Shown: positions 35,616 to 48,159 of the stretch, piece after piece
Layout: each line of letters begins with the position of its first letter
Numbering within the stretch: position 1 is the first letter of the stretch
Origin: Patiria pectinifera
Taxonomy: Eukaryota; Echinodermata; Asteroidea; Valvatida; Asterinidae
Assembly: GCA_029964075.1 (NCBI GenBank)
Contig: CM057133.1
Span: 14,656,699 to 14,720,698 of the forward strand
Reading direction: 5' to 3'
DNA: 64,000 bases
Position numbers and translations under genes: made by a program
The notes under the pieces: model-generated
Told to the model about the DNA's origin: nothing
Databases searched by the model: none
The model's input: only the letters and a program-made list of their open reading frames with translations

Positions 35616-35834
35616 TTATCAAAGAACCACCACATTCTGTCACTTTAATTCCCAATTAAAAATAAAAATAAAATAAAAATGAGAGAGTGTTATGCATAAA
35701 GACTGAAAAAATGACTGAAATGTCGGTTAATAAGAACAAAATATTCAGAATTTAAACACATGTTCTTTTGGTAAATATGCTAGCCAGAAAATGCCTTGCG
35801 ATTTAAAAGGATATTTAGCTGGTTTTTTGTTTGG

Positions 35835-38800
35835 CTAGACATCAGCAGGTCCCGCATCCCCGCGTCCACACTCGCTAGGTTCTTCGAGCAGCGGCTCCAT
35901 CACCAAGTATGTCTGCCGCCTCGGTTGCGGGGTCATCTCCTCGGCTAATACGGCCATCTCGGCGGCCTCAACCTCGGCCCCGCTGGTGCTCGGCCGCTTG
36001 GTGGCGCTACCCTCGCTGGAGGAATGCGACTTGCTGTGGCGCGGGGTGGCGCTCCTGCTCATGCTCGGAGACGACAAGCGCGTGGAGAAGGTCAGGTTTG
36101 TCCTGTTGCGGAACCTCCGATGGCAGTTCCTGAGAGCTCGGCGAACCTGTATTGAATGTGAAACATACCTTAGATGGCATAGATGTACAACAGAATTGAA
36201 AAAGGAAATAGGCGTAGTGTATCCGAGAAATTGATTTAGTGAGGTATTAATTCGCAAATGACTTCATCGCAAAAGGGAATTTTAAACATCAAACTGCGGC
36301 ATAAGTTGAGTTTGGATTTTACCCTCACAAAATCAAGTCATAGGCCTACCCTTCACAAATTGGGACTGTTCACTAAAGATAAACAATCAAGAGCCCTGAT
36401 GTTGGTTCACCTCAGAAACACAACCGTGAGAAAGTAGGTCCTATACTGTTGTGAATGATTCAGCTGAGTACGTTCGTGACACAAAGTATACGTTACGAAT
36501 GCACTATTCAATATAGGACCTATTCCAAGATGTCAGCCCCCACATGCCAAGTTTCTCGCAACATTATTGGTGAGTCCGTTCCGTATAAAAGAACCCAAGA
36601 ATATAACATATACCATGTCCACTGCAGCACAGACTCAACATCACACCAGAGTTGTCAAATCCATCACAGGTCACATCGAGAATCAGGTCACAAGTCGAAA
36701 TACAAGTCTGGTCACAACAGAGGACAAACAAAGGAATGCCTTTATTGTAGTTCATTCCAACAGCTGTTCACTTGACGCGAGACCAGACTTGTGATTAACA
36801 TGTAATTTAGTTGTGGTGACTTGTGATTGACTTGTGATTGACTTGTGATTGGCTTGTGATTGACTTGTGATTGACTTTTGATTGGCTTGTTATGATTTTT
36901 GATCGACTTTTAGTGACTTGTGATTGACTTGTGATTTAGTCGTAATAAATTTGTGATTGACTTGAGATTGACTCGTGATTGATTTGTGATTGACTTGTGA
37001 TTGGCTTGTGATTGGCTTGTGATTGACTTGTGATTGGCTTGTGATGACTTCTGATCGACTTTTGGCGACTTGTGATTTTCTTGTGATTTATTCGTGGTGA
37101 CTGTGATTGACTTATGATGACTTGTGATTTGATTTGTGATTGTCTTGTGATTGGCTTGTGATTGGCTTGTGATTGACTTGAGATTGACTTGTGATGTGAC
37201 TTGTGATTGGCTTGTGATGTGACTTGTGATTGACTTGTGATTGGCTTGTAATATGACTTGCGATTGACTTGTGATTGGCTTGTGATTAACTTGAGATTGA
37301 CTTGTGATTAGTTTGTGATATAACTTGTGATTGACTTATGATGACCTGTGAGGACTTGACCACAACAACTCTGCATAACAGTAATGTTACCCTACCTGTT
37401 CACGTACCTCGGCATTGCAGAAGACATACAGAGTGCACACGGCCAGACCCTGGAACGAGTTGACGATGTTGCCGATCTTGCTGATTACGTACTTAACGAG
37501 GAACGGTGGGTCGAAGCTAAAGACCAGGATCGGCAACGCGTAGTAGACGCCCAGCAGGATCAGGATCACGAACGTCGACTTGGCTGCTCGCCTGCGGGGA
37601 TACAAGAGGTTATGAAATAATGAAGAAATAATCAATACATTTTATTCCATAAAATCAGTAATTTGTAATCAATATCGAGCCAATCAATATTGAGTTGGAA
37701 CAATCTAAACGTATGCTCAAATGATTATGTGAACGAGTCACATATTCAATGAATCATAGTTTCCAACTCAATATTGATTGGCAAAGAACAATAGCCAAGT
37801 TGACCTTTCATCCACTTCGCTGTACATTGGACCACATTGACATATCGTCCCTTTCAATTAACTGTCTAGTCTATATCTCTGGATGTAGGTGTCCAAAAGA
37901 GAGGGAAACAGCATTGTGTTGAGAAATGATCATTCTTTAAGCGTATATAAGTTAGTATTTAACAAAATAGGAGCTTGCATTTTTAATATTTTTTTCTCTC
38001 AATGCATCATTTTTTTGATACACACTGTAGAAAACAGTTGGTTTGTTTGCATGTCAAAGTTTGATTGAAAAACAAAGTATACGGGAAAAGTTGAGCTCAA
38101 ACTGGTCTCGAAGGAGCGTGGAAAATGTCTCAACTTCAACACTGCTTGAAATGCGAAAGTTCAACAGCTATTCTCTGACGTATTGGCGTGTTTTTGGAGG
38201 GGTTAGGGGCACACTGAGGTCCAACGTATGCGGACGAGATTGGCTCAGTGACTGGTGTAGCGCTATTATGTCACACATTGCTCTGTGAGCGTACTTTGGT
38301 GTATAAATGAACTAAATTGTGTTATACCCTGTTACATTTAATACGATCTAATACATGTATAACTTGTTAGCACAACGAATCTTTGCTGCTGGCAACCTGG
38401 GTAAGTCTAACCAGAGACATTTTTCAACGGCATAGTTCGGATAATGTCCCTTTGAACACCAGAACGAATGCAAAAATGTCTCCTCTGTACTTGCAGGATA
38501 TTAGCGACAAACCGCCACGATCCGAACCTTTTTATTCTCTGAGTAGTAGACCTGCTAGGGTCCAATGAAACAGTTAACTTTTTTAGTATAAACTTATCCC
38601 AAGGACGCGAGAATACAGACGTAGTTTGTCTATAGACCTTTATCGTGCTACCACCATTAAAGTTATATTCCCTGTATCCAATAACAGTACCGAATGACAC
38701 TGTATTTGTGCAAAAAGGAACCAGACTATTTTCCTTCCAGCCTCGCTTTGGCTACGTTAATTTGAATGGGAAAAACTGAAGATGGCTAATGGTCTATATA

Positions 38801-41800
38801 ATGTAATGAATGAACTTGGTGTTGTATGACACAATCTGTAAACTTACCACGAGGATCTCTCACGCGAATAGCGCGTGGTATTCCTAGCGTCATCTCGTAG
38901 TTTCTGCCATAGGATTCTCATGACAACAATCAGAACAAGTCCGTTAATCTGCAAGAAACAATGCCCAAGGTTCAACCTCGTTTTCATGGGTACGATCTTG
39001 CTGCGCCATGTTGTTTCCAATCATGCCTTGCGCGATCTCAACGTTAGTGAAGGTCACGCGTACGCACCCATGGAGCCGAGGCTGCCCAAGGTTGTTTGGA
39101 TAATATAGATCGAGGGTTTGCTGTATACAACAGTCAGGAGATTTTACAAAAATGATTGGAATATTTGCAAATTAAGTTTTTGGTGGGGGGGGGGGTTCTA
39201 AGTACAGGATTACGAACGTAATATTCTTACCACCAAAGCCAGAAAGACCGGGCCTATCAAACAGCCGTAGTTTGCAGCGTCGGCTTTATTTATTTGTAAA
39301 ATGAAGTCGCTGCATGGTGGGAGAAAAAAAGGTGAAAATTACTATTTCAAATGTTGGGTTTTCCAATCGTTGGATTAATTTTCAACCAACCTGACAGTAA
39401 CAAAACTTTCGAACAAGCTGTACATGACATTTACATGTCGTTTGTGTAATACGCACGCGTATTTTGCCGTAAGAATAACTTCACTGGACAGTTTGCAGTC
39501 ATCAGATAGTTTGAAATCATTCTGTGAAATACACCAGTTATAAGAAGCGAAGAAATTGCTTCATGTTCGGCTGAGTGTTTGTATAAAAAATAGTTCAGAA
39601 GGAATATTTCTAAGACTGTGAACTCGAACGGAGGTTTTCACCTGTTTCTGCTGATGCATTGTTCATTGATGAAATTAACTTTTATGATGTTTACACGTAC
39701 AGTAGGGTTTTTATATTTTGGCAGCGTAATGAGTGTATGGATATTGTTAACGAAAAATACTAATCAAGGTCTCTGCGGTTGCTTTGACTGTTGCACAGGT
39801 AATCATTTTATTGCAATCTCACTCCCAAACACGTTTCCACAGCTTACCTGCCTTCTGGTGTCAGAGCTCTCTCGGTAATTATCCATGCGGTTATGAGTAC
39901 AGCAGGAATACCTGGTATGAAAAAAAGCAAGTCGAATAATCACAACGCTTCAATAGATTTTTATCATGCTGCCACCATTTCAGTCATGTTCCCTGTATCC
40001 AATAACGGTAGGCTGAACGAAATTTTTTTGCGCACTAAGGAACCAGACTATTTTTCCTTCCAGCCTCGCTTTGGTTACATTGATTTGAATAGGAAAAAAT
40101 CAATTGGCTGCTGTACATGATATTGGTCTGTTCCCAACGATGTAGACTAACTATTGTGATGCACCGGATTTACTTCAATTGATTGTACGCGATGATCGAA
40201 ATGAGTGTTTTCTAGTCTGAATGAACTGCCCCTATGGAATCTGATTTGGATAATGCTAGTTGTCTTGCGTTCTAGAGACGTGTGGCCACATTAGTTTTCT
40301 GTAGCCTGAGTATCCATGTTTTACATTAAGGCTTTGAGTGACTTTTTACTGGCGTTCTCCTGTGATAACCGGTGACTCTTTTGTCTTTCATCAACCGATA
40401 GACATAGGTTACAATGTGGGTTACGATACCACCTCGTGTACATAAATAGAGGAGTAGTACCCGAGTCTTCTTAACACTCCGAGATCACCAAAGTTTGGGA
40501 TTTGGGATAACTTCAACTTACCCCATCCAATAAGGCACCACTTGACGAACGCCCGGCCTCGCTGAGAGCCAGGAAAGGCAGTAGCTACGAGCACAAAGAG
40601 GACCAGACCTTCCACTAGCATCCAGAAGAAATTAGCCAAGACGAAGTAGCCCAGTAAGACGGTAAGGAGGTTCCAAAGCCACTGTTATAAGAGAACATTA
40701 ATTTTGACCACAGGCTAAAGAAGAAATGTTGTCGGTAGAACAACAATGTGTATATTCCAATGTAGCCCCATAAATGTGGCTCAATATTGGACCTCCTCCA
40801 TATTGTGAGCCACACAGCGATCTGGTACACAGTACCCTGTGGAGACATTGTGTACAATAGGGAACAAAAGATTATATACGTCTCCACAGAGCAATTTCTA
40901 TAGGTGCATAGGTCTCCACAAGGTTATCACGAAATAGATAATGGATTTTACTCAGTAACTAGGAATTTCCAAGGTGTGTTGATTCGTCGCAAATTGAATT
41001 ATTTTATGTCAGAGATATTAAGTCCGAATTTCAGCCCAGGAAATTGATTCTGGTTGAAATAGGAGCATTTTGAAAAATACACTTTCAAACTCTAAAACTT
41101 TACACCAGAACAAAGACATGACTCCACAAGGATACAAATTCCAGAATTTGCGGTCATATAGGCTACGCTATTTGTTGGAAAAGTTGATTTTTAGGAAATC
41201 GAAATCGGGAATATTTGTTTTCCTAATACTGACAATGGAAGATACTTGCCTGGTTAACAGCCACGGAAAAAAAATTAATTCTGTTTCTGTAGGGGTTTAG
41301 TTATGCTGTGAGTTTCAGGCAAAATCTGCAGTACTTTCGTCCAAAGAGGTAATTCTGGGTCACAGATGTACACCTGACCACTTCAACTTCAAAGTGCCAA
41401 TTTAACAACGATGTTCAAATAAAAGAAGAAAAACGCCATGATAAAAAATTACTACTTTTACATAATTGGAATTTTTTTCAGCAACCCAAAGTACTATTTT
41501 CATTATTTTTTTTAGTATTTGAAAGAAAAAGCTCTTAGCTCTCTGATACCCAAAACATAAATATCCACCGATCCCCTTTTTTTAAAAAGGAAAATGTTTT
41601 AGGGTTGCATTTTTTGGGGTCACCCTGTAGGCTATATGGCGATGTGGTTTATTTCTCCTACTTACCAAAGGTGGCTGCACATTGGTAGTCTTCAAACCGA
41701 TGGCTATGAGCAATACGACTGGGTAGAGTATGAAGGATGTAATAAGATTCCAGTGGATGTGGTACTGATAGTGTGTGAGTCCACGGAGTGAGGACCTATA

Positions 41801-44800
41801 AGGAAAGTGACAACAAATACTTCGCGAAACTAGGAAAAATATATGGAAACTTCAGGGTCTGATGTAAGACAAGAGAACACACACATGACTGTATTAAAAG
41901 CCCACTCCTGTTTCGCGTTTAACTTCCTTAGAAATGCTAACGATCATCTTACACTTACACTTACGGTTCTGTGTATAATTTGCTTAGGTACTAGCCTCTG
42001 TGACCCCATATCCTATTTTGTTCTCTTCCAAAGTGAGAATCAAGCTCTTGAATACTGACAGGACTTCTAGCATTCACTATTTCCTGAGGGAGAGCATTCC
42101 ACACATTCATGACTTAGTGGGAGAAGAATTTCTTCCTGCAGCCAATATTCTCATTTAAAGCTGATTTGAAGATCTTCAGAGTTTGACCCTTCGTACTGGT
42201 GCTTGCCGCAGTCTTGAAGAAAGTTCTACTGTCATGGTTTTCAAATCCTTTTAACAGCTTAAAAGTTTATATAAGGTCTTTGTTCTAGGTCAAGGCCGGA
42301 CTATGGGACGTTGTTCATAAGGTGGTTTTCTCAATTCAGCTTAAATCTTGATTTCTCCGAAGCTAGGCTTGACCATAGTTTTCCATTTTTATTGTCATGT
42401 TTATGTCACGAGAACCATCAACTAGTCAACAATACTTCATGCGGTGTGGGATTTCGTATAGTATTTTTTTATGGCGCGTTCAATCCCTGACACGCAAACA
42501 GACCAAACAATATGGTTACGATAGGTACCAAGTAACTTATGTCTAAGAAACAACTGAAGAGTACGGAAATCACTCAGTAATGGTTCGTATATAAAAAAAA
42601 AAGCAAAAAAAAAATCAATAGGCCTATTGCAACTATAGCAAAGCCTCCTTGCATGAAAACCGAAAGGATGAGAAGAGTTCTGAATATGCCTACTTTTGTT
42701 TACATGTTGAACAAAATATTCGTACCTTGTCATAGTGAAGATAGCAAAAGCAGTCACGCAAGCAACGAGCGACACTCCAAATCCGATAAAGACCAGTATC
42801 TTGACAATCTACGACAAAATAACCCAACGGTTCTCATTATCAGCAGTATAGCTAAAAGGATGCTTGAAGTGGTTGTCCCTGGTTCTAGCGATCGTGGACT
42901 CGTCACTCGGCTTTTTTGGGGTGGGGTGGGGAGGGAGTAGTCTTGGAATATCTATGGAACCACTCAATTAAATGAAATTCTAAGATGATGCGATTTTTGA
43001 ACAGATTTGGGAGTATTTTGATGCTGTAATTGGGCTTACTGTATCGGCAAGGCATTCCGATGGGTCCATAGTGTGAATTTCACTCCAATGGCCTCCTTCC
43101 ATGCAGTCTCTGAAAACTTAAGACAAAAAAAGAAGAAGAACGAAGCTCAGAACGATATAAACAACGGTGAAATACTGAGAAAAAAATCAAAGGCAATCTT
43201 GTTAGTATTTAGTGTTAGGTATTCGAGCAGTAGGGCAAATAACCTTTTCCTGGAGGGACAAGGAAATCAAACAAGACGCAATTGTAACCCCGGATTCTCC
43301 ATTCTCCAACCAGGGGTCCAAACGTACCAAGTCAAAGTGCCTCAAAGAGACTGAGGTGGCTAGTATATATAGGTCTTGATTTCGATCGGATTTTCCAGAA
43401 CAAAATATTTTTACTTGGACCAAACCACGAGATCCATTGTCCGCTAACCTTGAGCACCGCATATGCTGTCTTGTAGGACGACGCCGACGGTACTTCCAGC
43501 GTAGGCTTCGGGCCACGTCAAGTTCTCGCCGGTATCCTCGGACCAGAAACTTTGGCAGTAGCTTTCTGTGTCTTCAAATTGAAGGGAAAACTATAACAAT
43601 TAACCAATTTCGTGCAAGCGTAAGAACACACGTATAAGTATGTGTGGTTCTGAAAAGAGAACTGTACGTTTCGGACAGTATGGTCTGCCCGTCGTCAGGA
43701 GACTGAGGAGGAACCACGCATACTCACAAAAGAGATTTACCACATGGTGCTACCGCCATCAACTTATCACCATGCAAACCTTCAAATCTCATCACACGTA
43801 TAACCCTTTGCTACCTATGCTTCGTTAGGCAAAAGCGCTTTCATTTGAACACCTCATCAACGCGAAGAAGGTTTAGGATTTTTATTCATGCGTTTGTTGG
43901 GGAAACATAATGATTTTCTGCTCTAAGGTCTCATGAACCTACGGCCGTAGATAGAATAATCTATAGTTGCAACAACCGGCCTCCTCTTGGCACAATATGG
44001 CTTCATGCAGGCTACAACATATCAGCGGCTTATAAAATGAACATGATTGGGAAGGCTACTCGCCCCAGTATTTACTTGGCGTCCGTTTAGTGTCCAGAAG
44101 TCAACGGCTCGCAATTTTTTCTTCTGCAGGCTTGTAAAGTCATATACCTTAATTCGTATACGTGAACAGATCACATGATTAACTATGTCATGTGATTTAA
44201 AATAACTTCATATAATTTAATTTCCAGTGCCCAAAAGCGTAGCTTTGAAATATGGGCATTTAGCACTGGTGTCTATGGGAATTTTAATACAGGGGTTCAT
44301 CCACATGGGTCGTTTTGACAGCGCCCTCTACCGGCAGCTTTGCTAAGGACCGGTATGCATGAATTATCCGAAGTGCCGCCTTGATACAAGACTAGCGTCT
44401 CTATCAACACGTTTTGATCACTCCATTAAATAATAAATGATCACGTTAACGCCTGCATAAGCTAATAGTGGAGTGGCTGCAGTTTCCATAAATTCATTGC
44501 GTGTCATCACTTCTTGAATTATTCAAAGGAAATCCGCGACTTCAATTTTCTCCATAAACGTGAAGTATCACCTTGTCAGTTGGAATATCACAATGTCTAT
44601 CACTAGGCCTAAGAAAAGTGAAGTCTTCATTGAACTAAAATAAAGGCTTGGGATTCCATTTGGTGTGTTTTTTTCTTATCAAATGATTGACAAATCTTTA
44701 CTGAATGGTTCGTGGACAACATCCTTCTGTAATCTTGATATCAACATTTCATTACTCATTTTTTGTATGAGTAAACAATTGCTTTAGTGTAATATATATA

Positions 44801-45655
44801 GGATCTAAATTTTGTGTACAACAAGCCTCGTGACTTTCTTTGCTATAAGGTCGTAAACTAATCGATAATTAAACCGAACAGTTCCCGAGGCTCATCGCCG
44901 AAAGTTCCTTCACCTAATTTATCCAGACACGTCCAATTAAAAAAAAAACAACCGAGAAATCATAAGCTTTGCCAACATGAAATTCCCCTTTGGCCCCAGG
45001 TATATCAGTAATCAACTGAACGATTCATTCATATACCCACGCAATTCCGGAAACATGCATTTTGCTATTTTGGAACGCGAGTTTAGAACGCGAGTTTGCT
45101 ATTGATAATCACTCTTGGGTGACGATTGCACCGAGGAGTGCATAGAATTATAAAAAAAACACCATAAATGTCAGGTGTAACAGGAACAGAGACAAAATTG
45201 GACCCCTAATTGACCATTCAGAAAAACAAGCCCACAAGTGATATGAGCATCTGACATACTTGGTAATTAAACGCTAATTTAATCGACAAGTTGTTGATTA
45301 AACAGAAATCAAATTAGGCACGTGCTATCACGTACATTATTTAGGCCTATGATCTCCATGTTATAAACACCTGTCGCAGTGCAGTGCGGTACATGAACAA
45401 CAAAATACCAGGGCCTTGACAATGTTGAAAAAACAAAATAAAACCACAGTGCCCTTTTTTAAAAATTATCCTGAACGTTGACTCACCGTTTCCAGAAGTC
45501 ACGTTTTCAAGCTCAGTGATTAACTCATCAGTGGACGGGTTATTGTCGTCGAAGTCTGACGCAAGCATGACGTCATTCGTATCCTGGTTCTGGCACGACG
45601 CAGCGTGCAAGACGAAAACAAGCACTAGAATCCCACGAGCCGGAGAGGCCTGCAT
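35835..45655 (-). CDS. Class B1 (secretin-family) peptide hormone receptor, divergent
   Basis: Eleven coding exons in order: 45655-45487, 43571-43449, 43107-43040, 42808-42726, 41795-41666, 40681-40522, 39911-39848, 39309-39231, 38948-38848, 37591-37408, 36146-35835. All phases chain (1473 nt, 490 aa). Signal peptide 1-21. Hormone-binding-like domain 58-120: Cys62, Cys94, Cys99 and Cys116 with 'QSFW' and 'GGHWSE'. TM1 from 121; TM2 'HIHWNLITSFILYPVVLLIA'; TM3 'ANFFWMLVEGL'; TM4 'GWGIPAVLITAWIIT'; TM5 'GPVFLALVINGLVL'; TM6 'RAAKSTFVILILLGV'; TM7 'IVNSFQGLAVCTLYVF' and 'CNAEVRRAL'. The 103-residue tail is Ser/Thr-rich. Such receptors signal through Gs; the ligand subtype is not decidable here. 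Odd: the C1/C3 pair of the ectodomain and the TM3/ECL2 Cys pair are absent. The ATG at 45655 overlaps an acceptor-like site (ATGCAG). An upstream exon ending ATGATG at 61646 would also fit in phase, but this is speculative. Confidence 0.92.
36795..37350 (+). repeat. 12-bp minisatellite 'ttgtgattgact'
   Basis: About 40-45 units of 'acttgtgattg' with the variants 'gcttgtgattg', 'cttgtgatgtga' and 'acttgagattg'. It lies in the last intron of the class B1 receptor and ends about 60 bp from the penultimate coding exon. Confidence 0.92.
37679..37782. repeat. Perfect inverted repeat, 22-bp arms
   Basis: Arms 37679-37700 and 37761-37782 ('gccaatcaatattgagttgg' plus two A, and complement) with a 60-bp loop. 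Possibly a very small MITE. Intronic in the class B1 receptor. Confidence 0.85.
38632..38799. repeat. Short interspersed element with 'tagacc...ggtcta' ends, copy 1
   Basis: Shares 'ttccctgtatccaataac', 'aaggaaccagactatttt' and 'ccttccagcctcgctttgg' with 39952-40130. Ends 'atagacctttatc' and 'atggtctata' are a short inverted repeat. A piece ('aaggaaccagacta') also occurs near 23790. Intronic in the class B1 receptor. Confidence 0.7.
39952..40130. repeat. Short interspersed element, copy 2
   Basis: Same family and orientation as 38632-38799, with degenerate ends ('atagatttttatc', 'tattggtctg'). It starts about 40 bp from the acceptor side of the coding exon 39911-39848. Confidence 0.7.
43640..43820 (-). 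repeat. Foldback family copy with hammerhead-like core
   Basis: Left arm 'gtgtggttctgaaaagaga'; right part 'ggaaccacgcatactcacaa', 'accacatggtgctaccgcc' and 'ccatgcaaacctt'. The core at 43664-43702 reads on the minus strand CTGACGA, a 6-bp hairpin (GGGCAG/CTGTCC with one G-U), then GAAAC. It is in the first intron of the class B1 receptor, 65 bp from an exon. Confidence 0.7.
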
Positions 45656-46108
45656 GATAGAGAGCAAGAAAGGAAATTTCAAAGAATAATAAAACTGGAA
45701 TTTGATAAGAAACCGGCAGCACAAATCATTGAACACTGTAAATAACAACGACTTTTGTGTGTGAGTTATACTCAAACGGCAGAAAGGTATATTGAGCACC
45801 TAAGAAAGATCAAGTGCCAGTGGCCTGTTTCGAATTTCACCCGGAAGAATAGATTTCATTTTCAAATTGCTATTTTTTTAAAAAGTTATTCCATTTTCTG
45901 TGAGAAAACTAACGAAAATTCGGCCTACGTAAGCTGTTATAGATTATTACTTTGCAAATGTCGAATTCGTTCCGTCCGTCAAATATTCAGTTCTCGCAAG
46001 ACTGGTTCCCGCTCCTATTAACGTTGATAATGTTGAGACCGGGACCAGTCTACTCGCTTGGCGGATCGGTTTGTACGCAAAATGACTTGCGGACCTCAAA
46101 AATACAAG

Positions 46109-46181
46109 CCGTTGCGCTCTTACGCTTTTGGACCAGTTTTACTAATAGTAAAACTGGTCCAAAAGCGTAAGAGCGCAACGG
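46109..46181. repeat. Perfect 73-bp palindrome, 36-bp arms
   Basis: 'ccgttgcgctcttacgct' through 'gaccagttttacta' is followed by one A and then the exact reverse complement. It joins directly to a copy of dispersed repeat family C. Perfect identity suggests recent origin, active maintenance or a sequencing or assembly foldback. Confidence 0.92.
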
Positions 46182-46185
46182 TCAT

Positions 46186-46385
46186 CTGGTGAACACAATG
46201 GGTCGAATTTAGCCCATTTCGGGGTTAATCCTATATAACGGCACTGCCCGGCCCTCTTCACCAGCCAACAACCGGGCAAAGTCATAAATGACAGTCCATT
46301 TAATCAGTCAGTCGGGCACTGATAAGAGGACTATAGTCCGGCCCCTGTTGGACAAGCAAAAACGGCCATTTTTCTCCCGGCTAAA
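46186..46385 (+). repeat. Dispersed repeat family C, copy 1
   Basis: 'acacaatgggtcgaatttagc', '...gcactgcccggccctc', 'cagtcagtcgggcactg', 'gaggactatagtccgg' and 'ggacaagcaaaaacggccat' recur in the same order at 48873-49045 and 49592-49790. SINE-sized. No A/B box recognised. Confidence 0.7.
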
Positions 46386-46790
46386 TGATACAATCGTGGG
46401 TCAATACTCGTACGGGAGAATAATGCGATTAGTTTAAAAAACACGGACAATGTATTATATCTTTAAAGGGTGATGACAGCCCATTATATTCCTCACTCCT
46501 ACCCAGCCTCGCTGTCGCGCCGTGTCCTCTGGCCAGGTGACCGCAAAACAATCCCAGACTTTTGCAACGTCACGACCAATATAATTTGTGCTTGTTCAAC
46601 CGTGATTTTCTGTCTATAGTCTGGTTTGGCTTCGGTGTGTGACGTGTGTTTGTGTGGGATTTTACCGACAGGCATGCTAAACAAGGCTCCTTTTGTGACC
46701 GTTCCATTCAAGTTGACGAAATAATTTCTGGTCCGGGTTTTTCCAGGGGCCTTCGGGAGAAGGAACTACCTGTTAAAAATACTACCGAAA

Positions 46791-46826
46791 AATTCGTCAC
46801 ACATTGTTAACAATGTGTGACGAATT
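46791..46826. repeat. Perfect 36-bp palindrome
   Basis: 'aattcgtcacacattgtt' followed directly by its reverse complement, without a loop. Confidence 0.9.
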
Positions 46827-48159
46827 ACTTCAGAAATGAAGTACCATACTGTCTTTGTATGGCAAGAACTTTCTAAGCGGAACTATGGGGAAAAAATAAC
46901 CTTAAGGTCACAAACTGGTAAAGTAATTCAAACCAACTACACATGTAAAGTGTACCCGAAACAGGGAGTAATTGTAGAAGAAATATAAATTAACGTTTTC
47001 CCGTATAGGCATGGTTATCCCACCATCTGCAACTCGATCGTCTTTATGAGAAAAAAAACCACCACAATCTTCATCTCTTTAAAATCGTTCCATAACAAGA
47101 TCACACAGCACTCTGTTACTCCAGCTATTCCACACAAAAAAAACAGAGCTATCTTGGAAGAAATGACAACTCGGTCAATTGCTTAAACGAAAGAATTAGT
47201 GGATTGCATGTGTATGTCTGTATATCGAACAGCCTGGCTACTTCCCAACAACAACCGCATTCTAGCCACACTATGCAGTTATTCCTCCACGTCTTGCTGA
47301 AAGAGGGGGAAGTGACAGTCTCTGATAAAAGTCGAAGCTCCAGATAATCCACACTCTCACAAATGTCATGATAAAGTATCTCCCGTCTCAATTCATCGTT
47401 TCAATTGGTAATTTGCGAAGACCAGTCACGTTCGATCATACATCCGCTCCCTCGTTCACAGTCCAAGTATACACGCAATTTATTGGCCATAAATTACAGT
47501 GCGCCCACTTCTGAAACAGACTCGCGCGTATTTAACTTCATAAATTTAATTTCTCGCCCCCACTCGTTCCTTACAATCTCAACGTGTTCTGTTTGCAAAC
47601 TCGGAAGCGAATTATAACGATGAATTTAAACTGTAGGGAAAAGATGGACATAAAATATGGCCAGAGATGTCGGGAATTCGGTTGAAGGCATATCTCGCCG
47701 ATGTTTATTTGCGTACAATACTCCTGGGGATAAGAACGATGTCATTGCTCGCGTTCCATTGCAACATCATGTGGAATCATGTCTACCCAGGCTCGTATGG
47801 TATGGTCTGTGGTTTTGCATGAATTTCAGTAAAACTTTCTGGACCCATTTATGAACGCAAAACCAAACGAGGGTAGTCTAAAAGTTAATTGTGCCATTCC
47901 ACCATAAATTCAAATCAGACTGACCAAAATTTAGCACCTAAGTGTATCAAAACAGATCCGAATAACGATTGAGAAATACAATATACATTTATCAAGAAGT
48001 AGCAGTCCGTTCTGTTATCTGTACATGTACATAAGCTCTGAATAAATGTGTCTGTAAATTGAAGGACTAATTTAAAGAAGCATCAACAAGACAAAGTAAA
48101 CCTAGTACGGCGCACAAAATTGATTCTGAATGGTTATTCACTGGGTGTCTTGTCTGTGT

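Noticed and set aside
41540-41640. Complete mariner MITE
   Set aside because: One end ('ggggtcaccctgta') is typical, but no matching left end was found nearby.
45347-45480. Continuation of the receptor first-exon frame past 45487
   Set aside because: GTGAGT at 45486-45481 is a strong donor and its phase matches the next exon, so the frame below it is intron.
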